NCBI RefSeq assembly: GCF_019175285.1
Contig: NC_056522.1
Span: 35,092,193-35,156,192 of the forward strand
Length of the DNA stretch: 64,000 nucleotides
Source of the DNA: Sceloporus undulatus
Lineage: Eukaryota > Chordata > Lepidosauria > Squamata > Phrynosomatidae
Reading direction: 5' to 3'
Below, in pieces: positions 34,500 through 45,829 of this stretch (the first letter of the stretch is position 1; the number at the start of each line of letters is the position of its first letter). A program made the translations under genes and the position numbers. Under the pieces are notes generated by a model. The model was not told where the DNA came from. It saw only the letters and a program-made list of their open reading frames with translations, and did no database searches.

Positions 34500-35685
34500 C
34501 ATTCAACCAAACATGATCAGTCTGAGTCTCCATTAATTTGAGTTGACTACTGCTGTGTTCCCCGTCTCCACACTGTTCAAGCTTTATTTTATGTCATAGG
34601 TCCTGTCTGCATTGGCCATAACTCTGGGACAAAGTCAGGTTAATGGGGGGAAACCCCAGTATTCACCGGAAGTTGCTGTGCATTGTGTGAACAAGCAGCC
34701 TTGGATCTCAGGCTGATGACACAGGTTTTTGCCCGTTCAGGCAACCTCCTAGTTTTCTAACAGTGTCCTGAAGAATTATAGGCTTCCCTGGAGGTTGGCT
34801 ATTTATTGGTTACTAGCAGTAGCGTGCCATGTGCTACCAAGGTCTATAGCTAATACCTCCTGTTTTGCCTGTCTTTCTTTCTTCTTATTTTAGCCTCAGG
34901 AATGTATCAGCTGTGTCTCAAAGCACTTCTCTCCACCACCCCCACACACTTTTAATCTCAAGAGTCTCACCAGCAATGTCTTATCCCTCTCTCGTATTCT
35001 GACTCTTTTTTGCCTGACTCACAGCCTGCCTAGACTATTGCAAAAGAGTGAGATTTCTTACAAAAGAAATCGTCATTTACTATCAGTTGGTACTTCTTGA
35101 AAAATCATTTTGAATTCACATGGACCTCTCCATCCAGCAGGGAAGATGAAGGCAGCTGGGTGGGCAATTCTGGCCAATAAACATTCAGATTTCCTAATGC
35201 TATAGAAAAGGATTTGGTCAATCATCAAATCCTTCTGTGTCTTTGCTCACTATCGGCTGTAGATTCCTGGATGGGCATGCCTTTTTATTTAAAGGCACAG
35301 CATTCAAAAAATCTTACTGTTCTAGCCTAAAGGCTTTGTGCTCCCCCTCTCACTCAGCAATGAGCCCTTTAATCAAAACTTCCTCTTTTAATAAGGGTGA
35401 GAATTTTTTTGCTGCCAGGTATCTTGAAATTTAAAAGAAAAACGAATCTCTGGGCTGGAATAAAAGGTTTGTTTGCCCTGGGAATTGCTTCAAAATATTC
35501 TCTGCAAAGGGGAACATCATGTGCATGTGTTTAAACAAAACAAGAATTTTATCCACAGATGGAGCAACCAACAGAACCATTTCCTTCATCTCTTTTCCCT
35601 CTCAGGAATCTTTAGCAGACAGTCCTCTTCTGTGTTCTTGCCATGCCCTGCCCCCAGGATCCCAGTGCAGACTCTGACACAGACA
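34500..35685. other. intergenic sequence, no clear feature
   Basis: Unique-looking; frames below 80 codons only. Confidence 0.4.
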
Positions 35686-35689
35686 CGTA

Positions 35690-35900
35690 GAGAGATCTTG
35701 TAGCACCTTTGAAAGAAAGAAGTTGTCAGCATGAGCTTTCCTAGACTTAAGTCTACTTCCTCAGATGCGTAAATGATCCAGGGGAAGCAGACTTAAGTCT
35801 ATGAATAATCATGCTGACAACTTCCTTCTTTCAGTTAGTCTCAAAGGTGCTGCAAGATCTCTCTGATCCTATAGACTAACACGGCTATATCTTTGAATTG
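35690..35900. mobile_element. fold-back Penelope-type terminal repeat with hammerhead-like motif
   Basis: Left arm 35691-35770 and right arm 35785-35865 are inverted: GATCTTGTAGCACCTTTGAA against CTCAAAGGTGCTGCAAGATC. The end AGACTAACACGGCTATA is a common terminal phrase of this family. On the minus strand, 35769-35728 reads CTGAGGAAG, a TAGACTTAAGTCTA stem-loop, then GAAAGCTCATGC, resembling the hammerhead ribozyme that Penelope-like elements are known to carry, with a change in the CTGATGA core. Confidence 0.55.
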
Positions 35901-36177
35901 TGACACAGACAATGAGTACTCAGAATGACAGGGAGACCTGCCAGTGCCAGAGCCAGAGAATGAAATTCCCCAGCAGCCACAACTCCTGTTGTGGACCATT
36001 GACAGAGACAAAAACCTGGCAGTAACTGCCCCAGCAGAACATCTTGGAGAGAAGAGAGGTGGAGAGGCTCCAAGATTTATATCAAAAATGCTCACCAGAC
36101 AGCACTTGCAGGAGGCTGCCAAACCATAAATATCCCTCAGGAAGCTATTGCTGACAACTGAGCTCCTTGGTAGAAGC

Positions 36178-36385
36178 AACAAACAGCTTCATTTATATAC
36201 CGCTTCATACTGAACTAACAGTGTCTAAGTGGTTTACAATTGTAAGCTAATTGCCCCCAACAATCTCGGTACTCATTTTAGCAACCTTGGAAGGATGCAA
36301 GCCTGAGTCAAGCTTGAGCCCTTTCACTGGTATTGAGTGAGTGGCTGCAGTACAGGCATTTAACCACTGCACCACCAGTAGTACT
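36178..36385 (-). mobile_element. tRNA-derived SINE with L2-like tail
   Basis: On the minus strand: a tRNA-like head GGTGCAGTGGTTAAATGCCT, then CTTGCATCCTTCCAAGGTTG, AAAATGAGTACCGAGATTGT and an L2-like end with GAAGCGGTATATAAATGAAG. A second copy lies at 50512-50742. Confidence 0.75.
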
Positions 36386-37071
36386 CCTTTGTGCCTTGTT
36401 TCTGTTCATGCAACCTGATAGCTTTGGACCTTGTTCTGTTTATTGACTACACTCTTGGATCCCCCTTTGGACTATTGCCTCAATTTATCACTGAACTGTG
36501 TATGATTTGGACTGTACTGACTTCATAGCTTCAGCTTCCTTGTTGGTGAGCCATGCTTCTCCCTCTACTTCTCTTGGGCTCTGTATCTTCCTGCATTCAC
36601 TTTCTGAGTGTTTAGTCTTTGTGCTGAGATCAAAACAGGATAGTTCTAGCTCTCTTTTTTAAACTAATGAGTTATGGCAGTCCCTCTTTTGCTTTTAGAA
36701 TCCCCCCCCCCCTTTTGAAATTTCAGCTTGAAACTCGATACTGCATTTCGGTAAGAAACAACACTCTCTGCCAAACTGTGAAGCATCTACCACCATGTTC
36801 CCATAATGGTTATTATTATAAATTACAGATATTTCTATAATGCTTCTCATTTGAACAAAATACTGGTTTAGAACCTCAAACAGCAATTAAAGTCACCATC
36901 ACCACTTCTGAACAGTTCATTGGTGGAGAAAAATCAGCCTGAACATGTGTGTTTTAAATAGATACCAAAAAAACATAACAGTATGAAGACCTGACATATT
37001 ACTGGGGCGAGATCACTCCCCAGTTTTGTGCTACTGCCCAGAACACCAGTCTCTATTGTCCAAAACACACT

Positions 37072-37225
37072 GCAGAAATCATCCAGTTCAAGACCACTTT
37101 AACTGCCCTGGCTCAATATTAGGGAATTCTGGGAATATAATTTTGAGATACATTTAGTGTTCTCTGTCAGAGAGCTGTGGTGCCACAATAAACTACAATT
37201 CCCAGGATTATTTCTGCAGTGTGTT
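37072..37225. mobile_element. palindromic MITE (family A), internally deleted
   Basis: Starts ACACTGCAGAAATCATCCAG and ends ATTATTTCTGCAGTGTGTTC. The right arm lacks the CATGGCAGTTAAAG part. Confidence 0.72.
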
Positions 37226-37229
37226 CTGG

Positions 37230-38445
37230 ACCTGCCTGAATCACCAAAAATAGAACTTCAAGGTCCTCATTGCTCTCCCTTCTTTATTTTTATCTTGATT
37301 TGAAAATAGATCCGTCACAGAAAAAAAAATAACAATGCAGAAACAAAGCTCTTGAGCTAAAATCAACAATAAAATAGGAATAGGTGGCAACATTAACAGG
37401 GTGTCCTAGATTCACAGCCACTGGTAACTGGCAACAGAAACCCGGCCATAATTTGGAGCGCACTGGTTGTCTTGGGGGCAGATAAATATATCTGAGGCAT
37501 GACTGCTGCGAGTCTTTCTTTCGATAAGTCACATGAGTTTTATTAAGCCTCGTAGCTCTTCTGTAAATCTTGGCGTGTTCCAGTTGTAGTTACGGTTGCC
37601 TGTGCATCTTGAATTGTTTCTAGGAAACAGAAAAATAAATTACTGAGTAATCAAAAGATAATTTATTTAATTGGCAATAAAGTAACCATACCACACACAA
37701 CTTCCTGTGTGTTCATTCTGACTTTCTCTGACTTCGTAATTTTGTGGCACTGAACTTGGATCTACATGCATTTAGATTTTCAAAGATCTTGCACTCTGAG
37801 CTGTAGGATATTTTATGACCCCAATGAAAATTCCAAAGTATCACAAGGTGTAAAACCCTTCATTTCCAAAAAAAACACTTCATAGAGGTAAAATCAAGTA
37901 GGTCTAGATCTCTATTGCTGGAAAATTAAAGGTGGGGGGGGGATAACTTTTTTATTTTATTTTATTTGTAATGTTATATAATTTTCACATGAGAAAATAA
38001 TATTGATGAAACCTATGACTTTGCATTATTTTAGATGACTCAAAGCTGACAACTGTAAAGCTGACTGTTACCTTAAAATGACAAGCTAAAGGGATGTGGT
38101 ATTATAAACAGGATGTTCCTCTTGAATCAAAAAGCATTGGGTTCAAATGCCCATTCAGCATGCAGTTCACTTAGAGATTATGGTCTCAGCAAGGTCTATC
38201 TGACAGGGTTGTTGTCATTGTAAATATATATGCTACAATTATGTTATTTGATGTTATATATATTCAGTCAAAAATCAGAAAAGGTAGTTTGAACCTATTT
38301 GTATGTTCCCTTGGTAATGTTAAAACGTCTTTCCTCTCCCTGGTCAAGAGTTGTGGCATTTCTCATAACTGTTTTGTACCTATACAGTAATTGTTGTCAT
38401 TTTCCTGGGAAACTGGCATGATATGGAACAAGTGAGTACTATCCA
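37230..38445. other. intergenic sequence, no clear feature
   Basis: No recognisable repeat or gene. A G run at 37934-37941 and A/T tracts only. Confidence 0.4.
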
Positions 38446-38451
38446 AAACCT

Positions 38452-39590
38452 GGGGTCCATCCACACTACAAAATTGTTAGTGCTATTATTCCACTTTCAC
38501 TGCCATGGCTGCATCCTATGGAATCCTGGGCTTTGTAGTTTGGTGAGGCACTGGAGTGCTTTGTCTGAGAATAGCAAATGCCCCTCCCTAATGGTGTCAC
38601 GAGGGTTGGCATCACCCAGTGCAACAACTCATGGCACCACCTCCCCAAAAACCTTCTTCCATACCACACCATACAGAATCCTTGGTAATGTTTTTTTATA
38701 TTAATGTTACTCATAAATTGTAATTCCCATATATCACTGAATGTAATGGCAATAGTTGTGGCATAAACAACTAGTAAAATTGAAACTATACCTTTCAATT
38801 ACAATACCATCTGCACAGCCTACATGTATTTACACAGCTTCATATGGTTAAAGTGAAAATTGGGTAAGATGGGATGTTTTTAAAGAGAATTTTTAAAAAT
38901 TAACTGGTGGAGTAGAATTTGGGAGTATGTGGTTGATGGAGAAACTGTTTGATATGATGAGATTTTGCAGTGGTCAAAAAAGACACATTTAATGAAGACT
39001 GGATGGTTTTTACTGACTACATAAATGAACATTCCCATCAACTTCAACTTTTTACTTCACAGGCAGATCTCTGAACAGACACTCTACAGCTGGACAAGAC
39101 TGGCTCTTGCTAAGAACCAGCTTCATGATTCTGCTGCAGAATAGCTGTTCACCAGATACCCTTGGCCCATATTGTCAATTGTTGTTCTATAGACTCTGTA
39201 TGTTTTATTGTAAAAATTCAATAAAATTAATTATAAAAAAGAAAAAAATATATATTTTTAAAATTTAAAATTGATTTTTTTTTAAAATTTAAAACCTGAG
39301 GTCTTTCTTTTGGCCTTCCATGAAGCTCTGCCCCACTCACACCATCTCTTTGGTGTTTTAATGGGACGCAAGTCAATGCTACAGCCTCTTACTGCGAAAA
39401 GGCAGTTGCTCAGGGAGCAGTGGCAACACACAACCCCTTAGGGTGTCACCTGATGTGGCACACACACCCCACATCCCCCTTGTGACACCCCTGTCACTCC
39501 CTAGACTGCCAGTCCCAGGATCCCATAGGATGAAATCATGGCAGTTAAAGTGGAATCATCGTGCTATAATTCTGCACTGTTAATGGGGCC
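38452..39590. mobile_element. palindromic MITE (family A) opened by nested insertions
   Basis: The left half is at 38452-38594 (CATCCACACTACAAAATTGT, TTCACTGCCATGGCTGCATC, GGGCTTTGTAGTTTGGTGAG) and the right half at 39505-39590 (CTGCCAGTCCCAGGATCCCA, CATGGCAGTTAAAGTGGAAT). Between them, 38595-39500 has its own inverted ends (GGTGTCACGAGGG and CCTTGTGACACCCC) and encloses an L1-like 3' end. Confidence 0.6.
38880..39255 (+). mobile_element. possible L1-type LINE 3' end
   Basis: Ends with AAAAATTCAATAAAATTAAT and an A-rich tract, and the upstream frame includes KDTFNEDWMVFTDYI, like the end of L1 ORF2. Weak evidence from sequence style only. Confidence 0.4.
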
Positions 39591-39599
39591 TCTGATATT

Positions 39600-40160
39600 T
39601 TCATTGGCTAAGGAATATAATTAGGCAGCAAAAATGCCACTTCTGATAATAGCATGGAAATATTGCATTTTGTACTTCCAGCAAGCAAGGTCACTCATTG
39701 TTGTAGTCTAAAACAGCACATCTTCCAAGATCTGCTGGCTGGCTGGTTACCAAAGTTGCCTCTGCACAACCTCTGCTTAGCAAATATAGCCAGCAGGTTG
39801 CATGGAAAATATGCCAGAGATAACAAGCACTCACAGCAAATTAAATTTAGAATGACAGTTGGCATCCTTTTTCAGCAGCAGAGATGTAATGGTACTAACT
39901 AGGATAGGGAAGCCATCGTGAGACACAGTAAGAAATTCATTTGCAATCTGGCAAGAGCCTGTGAAGGGACATCAAAATCCTGGCTCTGCTTTTTAAATAG
40001 GAAGCAAATTTCTAACCACAAGTGCCCAGCATCCGTTGCTTAGTGACACACCTCATAAGATTGGCTGGGCACTGAAGGGCTTGGAAAACAGACAGAGGAA
40101 TCCACCTATGGTCCTAGGAGGAAAAGCTCGCATATTAAATACGTACATACATATACTGTG
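39600..40160. other. intergenic sequence, no clear feature
   Basis: An 82-codon plus frame (39654-39902) has no known family. Confidence 0.4.
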
Positions 40161-40164
40161 TCAA

Positions 40165-40722
40165 ATACTGATAGGAAGGGGGACTGCAGCCAAGAAATCA
40201 GAAGATTAAGAATGGGGAGAGCAGCTACTTTTCAGAAAAGATTCTAAAATGCAGAGATAAATAACTGAGCACAAAAGTTAGAATCATACTAGCCATTGTA
40301 TTCCCTATTACCATGTATGGATGTAAGAGCTGGACCGTTAAGAAAGAAGATTGTAAGAAAATAAATGCATTTAAGATGTGGTTCTGGAGAAGAGGGCTGA
40401 GGATACTGTCGGCAGCCAAAAAGACAAACAAATAGGTCCTAGAGCAGATCAAGCTAGAGATCTCCCTGGAAGCCAATTTGACAAAACTGAGGCTGACATA
40501 CTTTGGTCACATCATGAGAATGGGGGTCTTGCTGAAAAAATGTTAGGAAAGGTGGAGCGGAGTAGAAAGAAAGGAAGGCCACATGCTAGATGGATAGTCT
40601 ATCAAGGAGATCATGGGTATGAGTTTACAGGACCTAAGCAGAGCAGTGGAGGAAAGGGAGCCTTGGAGATGTCTCATCCACAAGGTTGCTATGGGTCGAG
40701 ATTGACTTGAGGGCACTTAACA
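40165..40722 (+). mobile_element. Bov-B/RTE-type LINE 3' end
   Basis: Same coding segment as 26650-27250: GTTAGAATCATACTAGCCAT, TACCATGTATGGATGTAAGA, CTGAGGCTGACATACTTTGG, TCACATCATGAGAATG. It ends GGTTGCTATGGGTCGAGATT and GACTTGAGGGCACTTAACAA. Several frame changes. Confidence 0.82.
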
Positions 40723-40761
40723 ACATACATACATACATACATACATACATACATACATAGG
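40716..40761. repeat. (CATA)n microsatellite at the LINE tail
   Basis: About 11 CATA units directly following the AACAA tail of the Bov-B fragment. Confidence 0.95.
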
Positions 40762-40764
40762 TAT

Positions 40765-41630
40765 TCTGGAACCCACCAGCAAGTGCTGATTTTGCAACCC
40801 CTGGCAAAATTTGGAGGCAACTTTGGCTCACTATGCCATAGAGCCCAGACAGTGTGTGAGGTAGAGCATTTCTTTCTCCTAGAAAAGAGATGAGAGAAGA
40901 TGCTCCTTATTTTATTTTATTTTTTGTAACAATTCATCATCATCAATGGCAAAAGTGGGGGCATAAAGACAGGTGTGTGTTGCTCAGTCCTGATGTAGGT
41001 GTACAGGAGACTTCTGTGCTGCACGGTTACTAAAAAATGGCTCACATGAACAATAAATGAAACACATAAGATCATCATGAAACTCATGAAAGCTAGTTAT
41101 GTAAGCAACATGCAATGTTGACATTACACACAGCAACAAATAAAAATAGATTGGTGACATCATTTCTGCAAAAGACTTGGGGAGATTTTTCCAGCACCTC
41201 AAAGTCCCAATAGAACCACCAAGCCAATCTTCCCTGGGGGAAAAGCTTCCACAGATGATGGAGTTTAGCATTACAGTTAAACAAACTAAACTAAAAACAG
41301 GCCTAAGGGAAGCTTCTGTCTGGGCACAGCTGTTCTCTTCCCCGCTGAAGAGCATGCATTCATGCTCTTTAGAGGGGAAGAGAAACCCCTTGAATTAGTG
41401 ACATGTTTCTAAGCCCAAATGTAGATGTGATTACAAAACCCAGCTCCAAGCCAGGAGGAGTACATGCAGATGCTCTTTCCGGTCTGAGATGCCAGAAACC
41501 ATCACCTTCTTGGTGAGTGGGGATCAGAGAAAGGATCAAGCAAGTGGTCCTTTATGCATTGCCAAAGAAAGGCCAAATGGAAGAAATGAAATTTGCAGAT
41601 GCTAACTTATATGTGTGTGCATATTCAGAA
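40765..41630. other. intergenic sequence, no clear feature
   Basis: A 123-codon minus frame (40984-41355) shows no recognisable domain and is probably chance. Confidence 0.4.
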
Positions 41631-41633
41631 ATA

Positions 41634-41985
41634 CAGCTGACCCTATCCACATTTGCAGTTTAAACTTTTGCAGCTTTGATTATTCATGGACTTAATACGT
41701 TCTCTCTAGGAATCTCTAGGTCCTCCAGTGTGACTCTGTTGTCAACGTCTGCCAAAAGTCACGCTGGAGGACCTAGAGATTCCTAGAGAGAATGCTTCTT
41801 TAGGCATTTGTAGGTCCTCCAGCACAATTTCATGGCCAACGTCTGGCAGATCTTGACCATTTAATTGCCCTGGAGGACCTAGAGACTTCTAGAGATGTGT
41901 TATCTTGAGTTAAAAAGTGTTTGCGGTTTTTCCACTTTCATGAGGTCCTGTGCCCCTAGCCCCAGCGAACGTCAAGCATCCCCTG
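41634..41985. mobile_element. pogo/Tigger-like MITE with internal repeats, second copy
   Basis: Flanked by TA (41632-41633, 41986-41987). Left CAGCTGACCCTATCCACATT; interior AGGTCCTCCAG and TGGAGGACCTAGAGATTCCT in alternating orientation. About 352 bp, collinear with 2351-2700. Confidence 0.75.
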
Positions 41986-42049
41986 TACTTACTACAATTT
42001 GAATATATCCCTTCACGTCCACCAAATTCTTCCCCTTCTTCAAATCAGA

Positions 42050-42910
42050 TGTGCGGGGGTGTCATTAGGGGGCTGCAGCGATACAGACCACACCGGGTGA
42101 AACCTCAGAGGGGAGATCACCCAGTGTGCTGGTTGGAAAGGGTGCAGATATTCTGGGTCTGGTGGCTTTTCTGGGTGGGTGGGAAAGGGAGTCTCCTCCC
42201 TCTCATCCAGCCATCACCTCTTCCTCCTCCAGATTTTTAGTGGGAGTCTGCTTCACTGCACACTGTCTGGTTGAGCCACCATGACAGCTTGGCCAGGGAA
42301 CATGCAAGCAGATGGGTGGCAAGATGAATCTCCCCTGCCCACCTGCATGCACACTGCCTGGTTCAGCTGCCAGGGTACGATTACTCCCAAAGAGCTGGAG
42401 GAGGAGGAGGAAGCCCCCCCCATGACTTCTCTTTCACAGGTAGGCCCTTACCTCCACCCCTCACTCCTTCTCAAGTGCCCCTCAAGTTGGGTCTCATCCA
42501 AGGTGCCTGCCCAGGCTTAGGGAGGCATTCTTCCCTCCTTCAAACAGTCATCTTCTGGCCTAGAGGGAGCGAAAGGACAGACCCAATGCCATCGGGCCTG
42601 AAGAGGAAGAGCCCTCCCCTCCCTCCTTCTAACTGTCATCTTCTGGCCTGGGAGGGAGTGAAAGGACAGGTCCAACAGCATCGAGCCCAGCCTTGATTGA
42701 GAAAAAGAGCCCTCCCTCCAGTCTGCCTTGGTCCAGGCCTCAGAGGGGGAGAAGAATGCTGAACCTGATCCTCCCCCCCCCTCCCCATTCCCTTCTCCTT
42801 TTGTGTCATGTCTTTTTAGATTGTAAGCCTGAGGGCAGGGAACCGTGTATTATCTCCTCTGTTGTAAGCCGCCCAGATTCCCAGTGATTGGACGGCATAT
42901 AAATACATCC

Positions 42911-42947
<37 letters not shown>

Positions 42948-42950
42948 AGG
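42050..42950 (+). mobile_element. GC-rich composite with L2-type 3' end
   Basis: The 3' end (42800-42945) is L2-like: GATTGTAAGCCTGAGGGCAG, GTAAGCCGCCCAGATTCCCA and ATATAAATACATCC with an (ATT)n tail. Upstream (42060-42790) is GC-rich, unlike the surroundings, with a duplicated block of about 100 bp (CATCTTCTGGCCTAGAGGGA at 42549 and CATCTTCTGGCCTGGGAGGG at 42638). It could be an L2 relative with its 5' control region or a chimeric SINE. Confidence 0.55.
42910..42944. repeat. (ATT)n microsatellite
   Basis: Eleven or so ATT units at the L2-type tail. Confidence 0.95.
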
Positions 42951-43417
42951 GAGACCACTGCTGCTGACCCCTCCTGAAGGAACCACACCAGGTGCCAACC
43001 CTACTGCCACTGCTGCAGATGTGAACTGGTCATTCACTGCAAGGAAGGATAGCTTTGAATTCTTTTAGACCAACACCGGTTTGCTCTCCTTGAAATTTCA
43101 TCTCCAGCTACAGTGAGGTCTGAAGTAAATCAGGAAGTAACAAATGTATTATCCTGTATTCAAACTGAAGAGAAAACACTACCTATCAAGATAGAAAACC
43201 TTCCTTCCTTAAGGATTCCAACTCCTTGTTGCATGTAATTTGCACTACCAGCAAAACCATCCATCTCCCCTTTCACCTACAATGGGAAGAGATATGAACC
43301 ATGCTCCTGTTTAAACCAATATTTCCAAGCCAAGAAACACATTTCCATGAAATCTAGTTCTGTAGCAACTTTAAGCAAAGAGGGACACCTTGTCCCAGAA
43401 TCTTACTGTTGCACATC

Positions 43418-43535
43418 TACCAACCTTGGAAAGGTTACTTTTTGGACTACATCTCCAAAAATTGATTAGTTGCAGCCATTTTGGTTGAAGGATTCTTGGA
43501 GCTGTCATCTAAAAAGTAATGTTTTCAATCTGCAA
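43418..43535. mobile_element. short palindromic MITE
   Basis: AAAGGTTACTTTTTGGACTA on the left is inverted as ATCTAAAAAGTAATGTTTTC on the right; inner arms CATCTCCAAAA and TTCTTGGAGCTG also pair. Similar to the piece at 54100-54235 in style. Confidence 0.55.
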
Positions 43536-43607
43536 TGAACCCAAGTGGTAGGGCACTTCTTTTTAAAATTCATCGGGGTCATTCCCCCCCCACCCCTTCA
43601 CATTATA

Positions 43608-43860
43608 CACTGGTGCCTCGGGATACAAAATGATCGGGTTACGAAATTTCCGGGATACGAAAAAGTTGGATTGGAAAAAACTGTTTCGGGTTACGAAATA
43701 TTTTTCGGGTTACGAAATTCATTTCGGCGCGAAATTCAAATGCTGCAAAGTGCAGCTATAGGCTTTCCAGTGCTAACGGAAAGCCTTTTCGGGTTACGAA
43801 ATTTTCGGGTTACGAAAGGAATGGCGGAACGAATTAATTTCGTAACCCGAGGTAGCAGTG
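43608..43860. mobile_element. pogo/Tigger-like MITE (family C), second copy
   Basis: TA at 43606-43607 and 43861-43862. Left CACTGGTGCCTCGGGATACA, right CGTAACCCGAGGTAGCAGTG. Interior of CGGGTTACGAAATTT units. 253 bp. Confidence 0.88.
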
Positions 43861-43865
43861 TACAG

Positions 43866-44055
43866 TTATAGCGCTATGATTCCATTTTAACTATCATGGC
43901 TGCATTCTGTGGAATCCTGGAGTTAGTAGTTTGGGGAAGGCACTAGAGCTCTCCAGATGAGATACCTAAACATCCCCCCTAAACTGCAAATCCCAGGATG
44001 CCACAAGATGTTGCCATGACAGTTAAAGTGGAACATAACACTCTGATTATGTAGT
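43866..44055. mobile_element. palindromic MITE (family A)
   Basis: ATGATTCCATTTTAACTATC, ATGGCTGCATTCTGTGGAAT on the left; AACTGCAAATCCCAGGATGC, CATGACAGTTAAAGTGGAAC on the right. It begins only 3-5 bp after the family C MITE. Confidence 0.68.
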
Positions 44056-44349
44056 CTGAAAGGCCCTCAGGCAGAAGACCACCTCTTAAGGAAGGCCACA
44101 TACTTGGAGGAGAAATACTGAGAGCAAGACAATAATCATAGTGGCTTTTGGGCATGATCTGTCTCAGTCTTCCTTTTTGATAACCAGTAACATGGACTAA
44201 CCAGCACGACAGCTTTCTGGAGATCAAGGTTCCAGTTAATGGTTTATTATGGTATACACATGAAAGGAACGAAGATTTTAGAAGATGACAGAACAGTTGT
44301 TGCTCTCTCACTTTTATCTTTGGAAATCTAGGCAACTTATGAGCTTTCT

Positions 44350-44575
44350 GTATTTACTAGAAATTTGTTCCCCACTTTCCCACCTTAAGGTAGCGTACAG
44401 CAAACATTTTAAAAGGGTAAATAAAAAAAAATCAAAAGACAGAGAAGCCAGCAGACATTGGTAATAAACAAAATAAAGCAAATAGTCAAGTAGAAGCAAA
44501 CAAAATATCAGCTGGTCAAAGGCCTGGGAAAACTAAAAGGCTTAGTATTTACATTTCAGGGATGGGATAGAGAAA
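44350..44575 (-). mobile_element. L2 LINE 3' fragment, antisense
   Basis: CCCACTTTCCCACCTTAAGG then TAGCGTACAGCAAACATTTT resembles the reverse of L2 3' UTRs. Weakly preserved. Confidence 0.4.
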
Positions 44576-44808
44576 TCCAAGTTAGTGCATTTCAAAGCCT
44601 TGACACCAGACCAGAGAAGACTCAAACAAGTAAACAGCCCAGGTTCAGATGGTGGTGAGCATACAAGAGAGCCTTCCTGAATAGCTGAAGGTGGTAGAGT
44701 GGTTTGAAATGTTTTGGAAGAGAGTTCTGCAGATACCTTAGACTGCTAAGATATATAAAAGCCGGAATACTTATAGAAGCCAAAATAACCAAACAGGCTA
44801 TCATAGGG

Positions 44809-45060
44809 CCAAAACAGACAGCCCTTTTGCGCTACCTTCCTGGAGGCTTGGGAGCACGGCGTTTACATGCCACATGCTTCCAGGCCACCCGGAAGTTGCC
44901 TGGCCATTTACACATGGGAACATCATGACACTTCATAATCAGGAGCATTATGAAGCCAGCTTCCAGCCGCTCCTTGAGCGGCTTCAGGGTGGATTGGGGC
45001 TGTGATGTGCAATTGCCGCAACCCCAATCTGCCTTCAGAAGAGGCAGCTTCAAGCTGCCC
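44809..45060. mobile_element. palindromic MITE (family D), one end
   Basis: Begins AGGGCCAAAACAGACAGCCC, the same end as the right terminus of 62079-62437. Contains nested inverted pieces (CCCAATCTGCC against GGATTGGGGCTG). The right terminus is not recognised. Confidence 0.6.
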
Positions 45061-45074
45061 CTTCTGGCTATTTC

Positions 45075-45285
45075 TGCTCATACTTTGGGCACATCATAAC
45101 ACAGTATGACATCTCACTAGAAAAGATATCAGTAAAAGAGGGAAACCATACTGCAGATGGATTGACTCAATCACAGAAGCCACTGGTCTGAGTTTGCAAA
45201 ACCTGAGCAAGGCTCTTGGATGTCTCTAATTTGTAAGGTTGCTGTAAGTTAAAGCTGACTTGAAAGCAATTAACATCAGTCACCT
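45075..45285 (+). mobile_element. Bov-B/RTE-type LINE tail
   Basis: CATACTTTGGGCACATCATA, GATGGATTGACTCAATCACA, CTGAGTTTGCAAAACCTGAG and GTTGCTGTAAGTTAAAGCTG, ending GACTTGAAAGCAATTAACA. Confidence 0.75.
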
Positions 45286-45591
45286 GAACTCAGGTGGAAA
45301 GGAGAAAAGTATCATCAGCACAGCAGATGGTGTCTCACTGCAAATATCCAGATTTCTTCCAGTGGTTAGCAATAGTGGAGTCAGAACTCCTTGGATCAAA
45401 ACACTAGGGCTGCAACTGCACTGCAGAAATTTGCTGATCATAATCAATTGGTTAATATGCTATGTATCACTGTCCTCTTTCTCCCTCTGTGGTTGTATGA
45501 TCTAGATATGAATCAACAGAACTGCATGCATTTATGTTCTTCTTGGGGGTGTACCATAGAAATTGCCATGATAAATGTACTAAAAGCAATA

Positions 45592-45817
45592 CAGTTGGCC
45601 CTTCTTATACACAAATTTTTTATATACGGATTCACATATCCACGGTTTGAAAATGTTCAAAAAAAGTATAAATTTCAAATATCAAACCTTGATTTTCCAT
45701 TTTTATAAGGGACACCATTTTGCTATGTCATTATATTTAATGGAACTTGAGCATCCAGATTTTGTTATCCACAGGGGATCTTGGAACCAAACCCCAGCGT
45801 ATAACAAGGGTCCACTG
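45592..45817. mobile_element. pogo/Tigger-like MITE (family B)
   Basis: TA at 45590-45591 and 45818-45819. Left CAGTTGGCCCTTCTTATACA, right AACAAGGGTCCACTG. 226 bp. Inverse orientation relative to 15253-15556. Confidence 0.8.
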
Positions 45818-45829
45818 TACTGATACACA

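Noticed and set aside
40984-41355. 123-codon minus-strand frame
   Set aside because: No recognisable family; length is within chance for 64 kb of A/T-moderate DNA.
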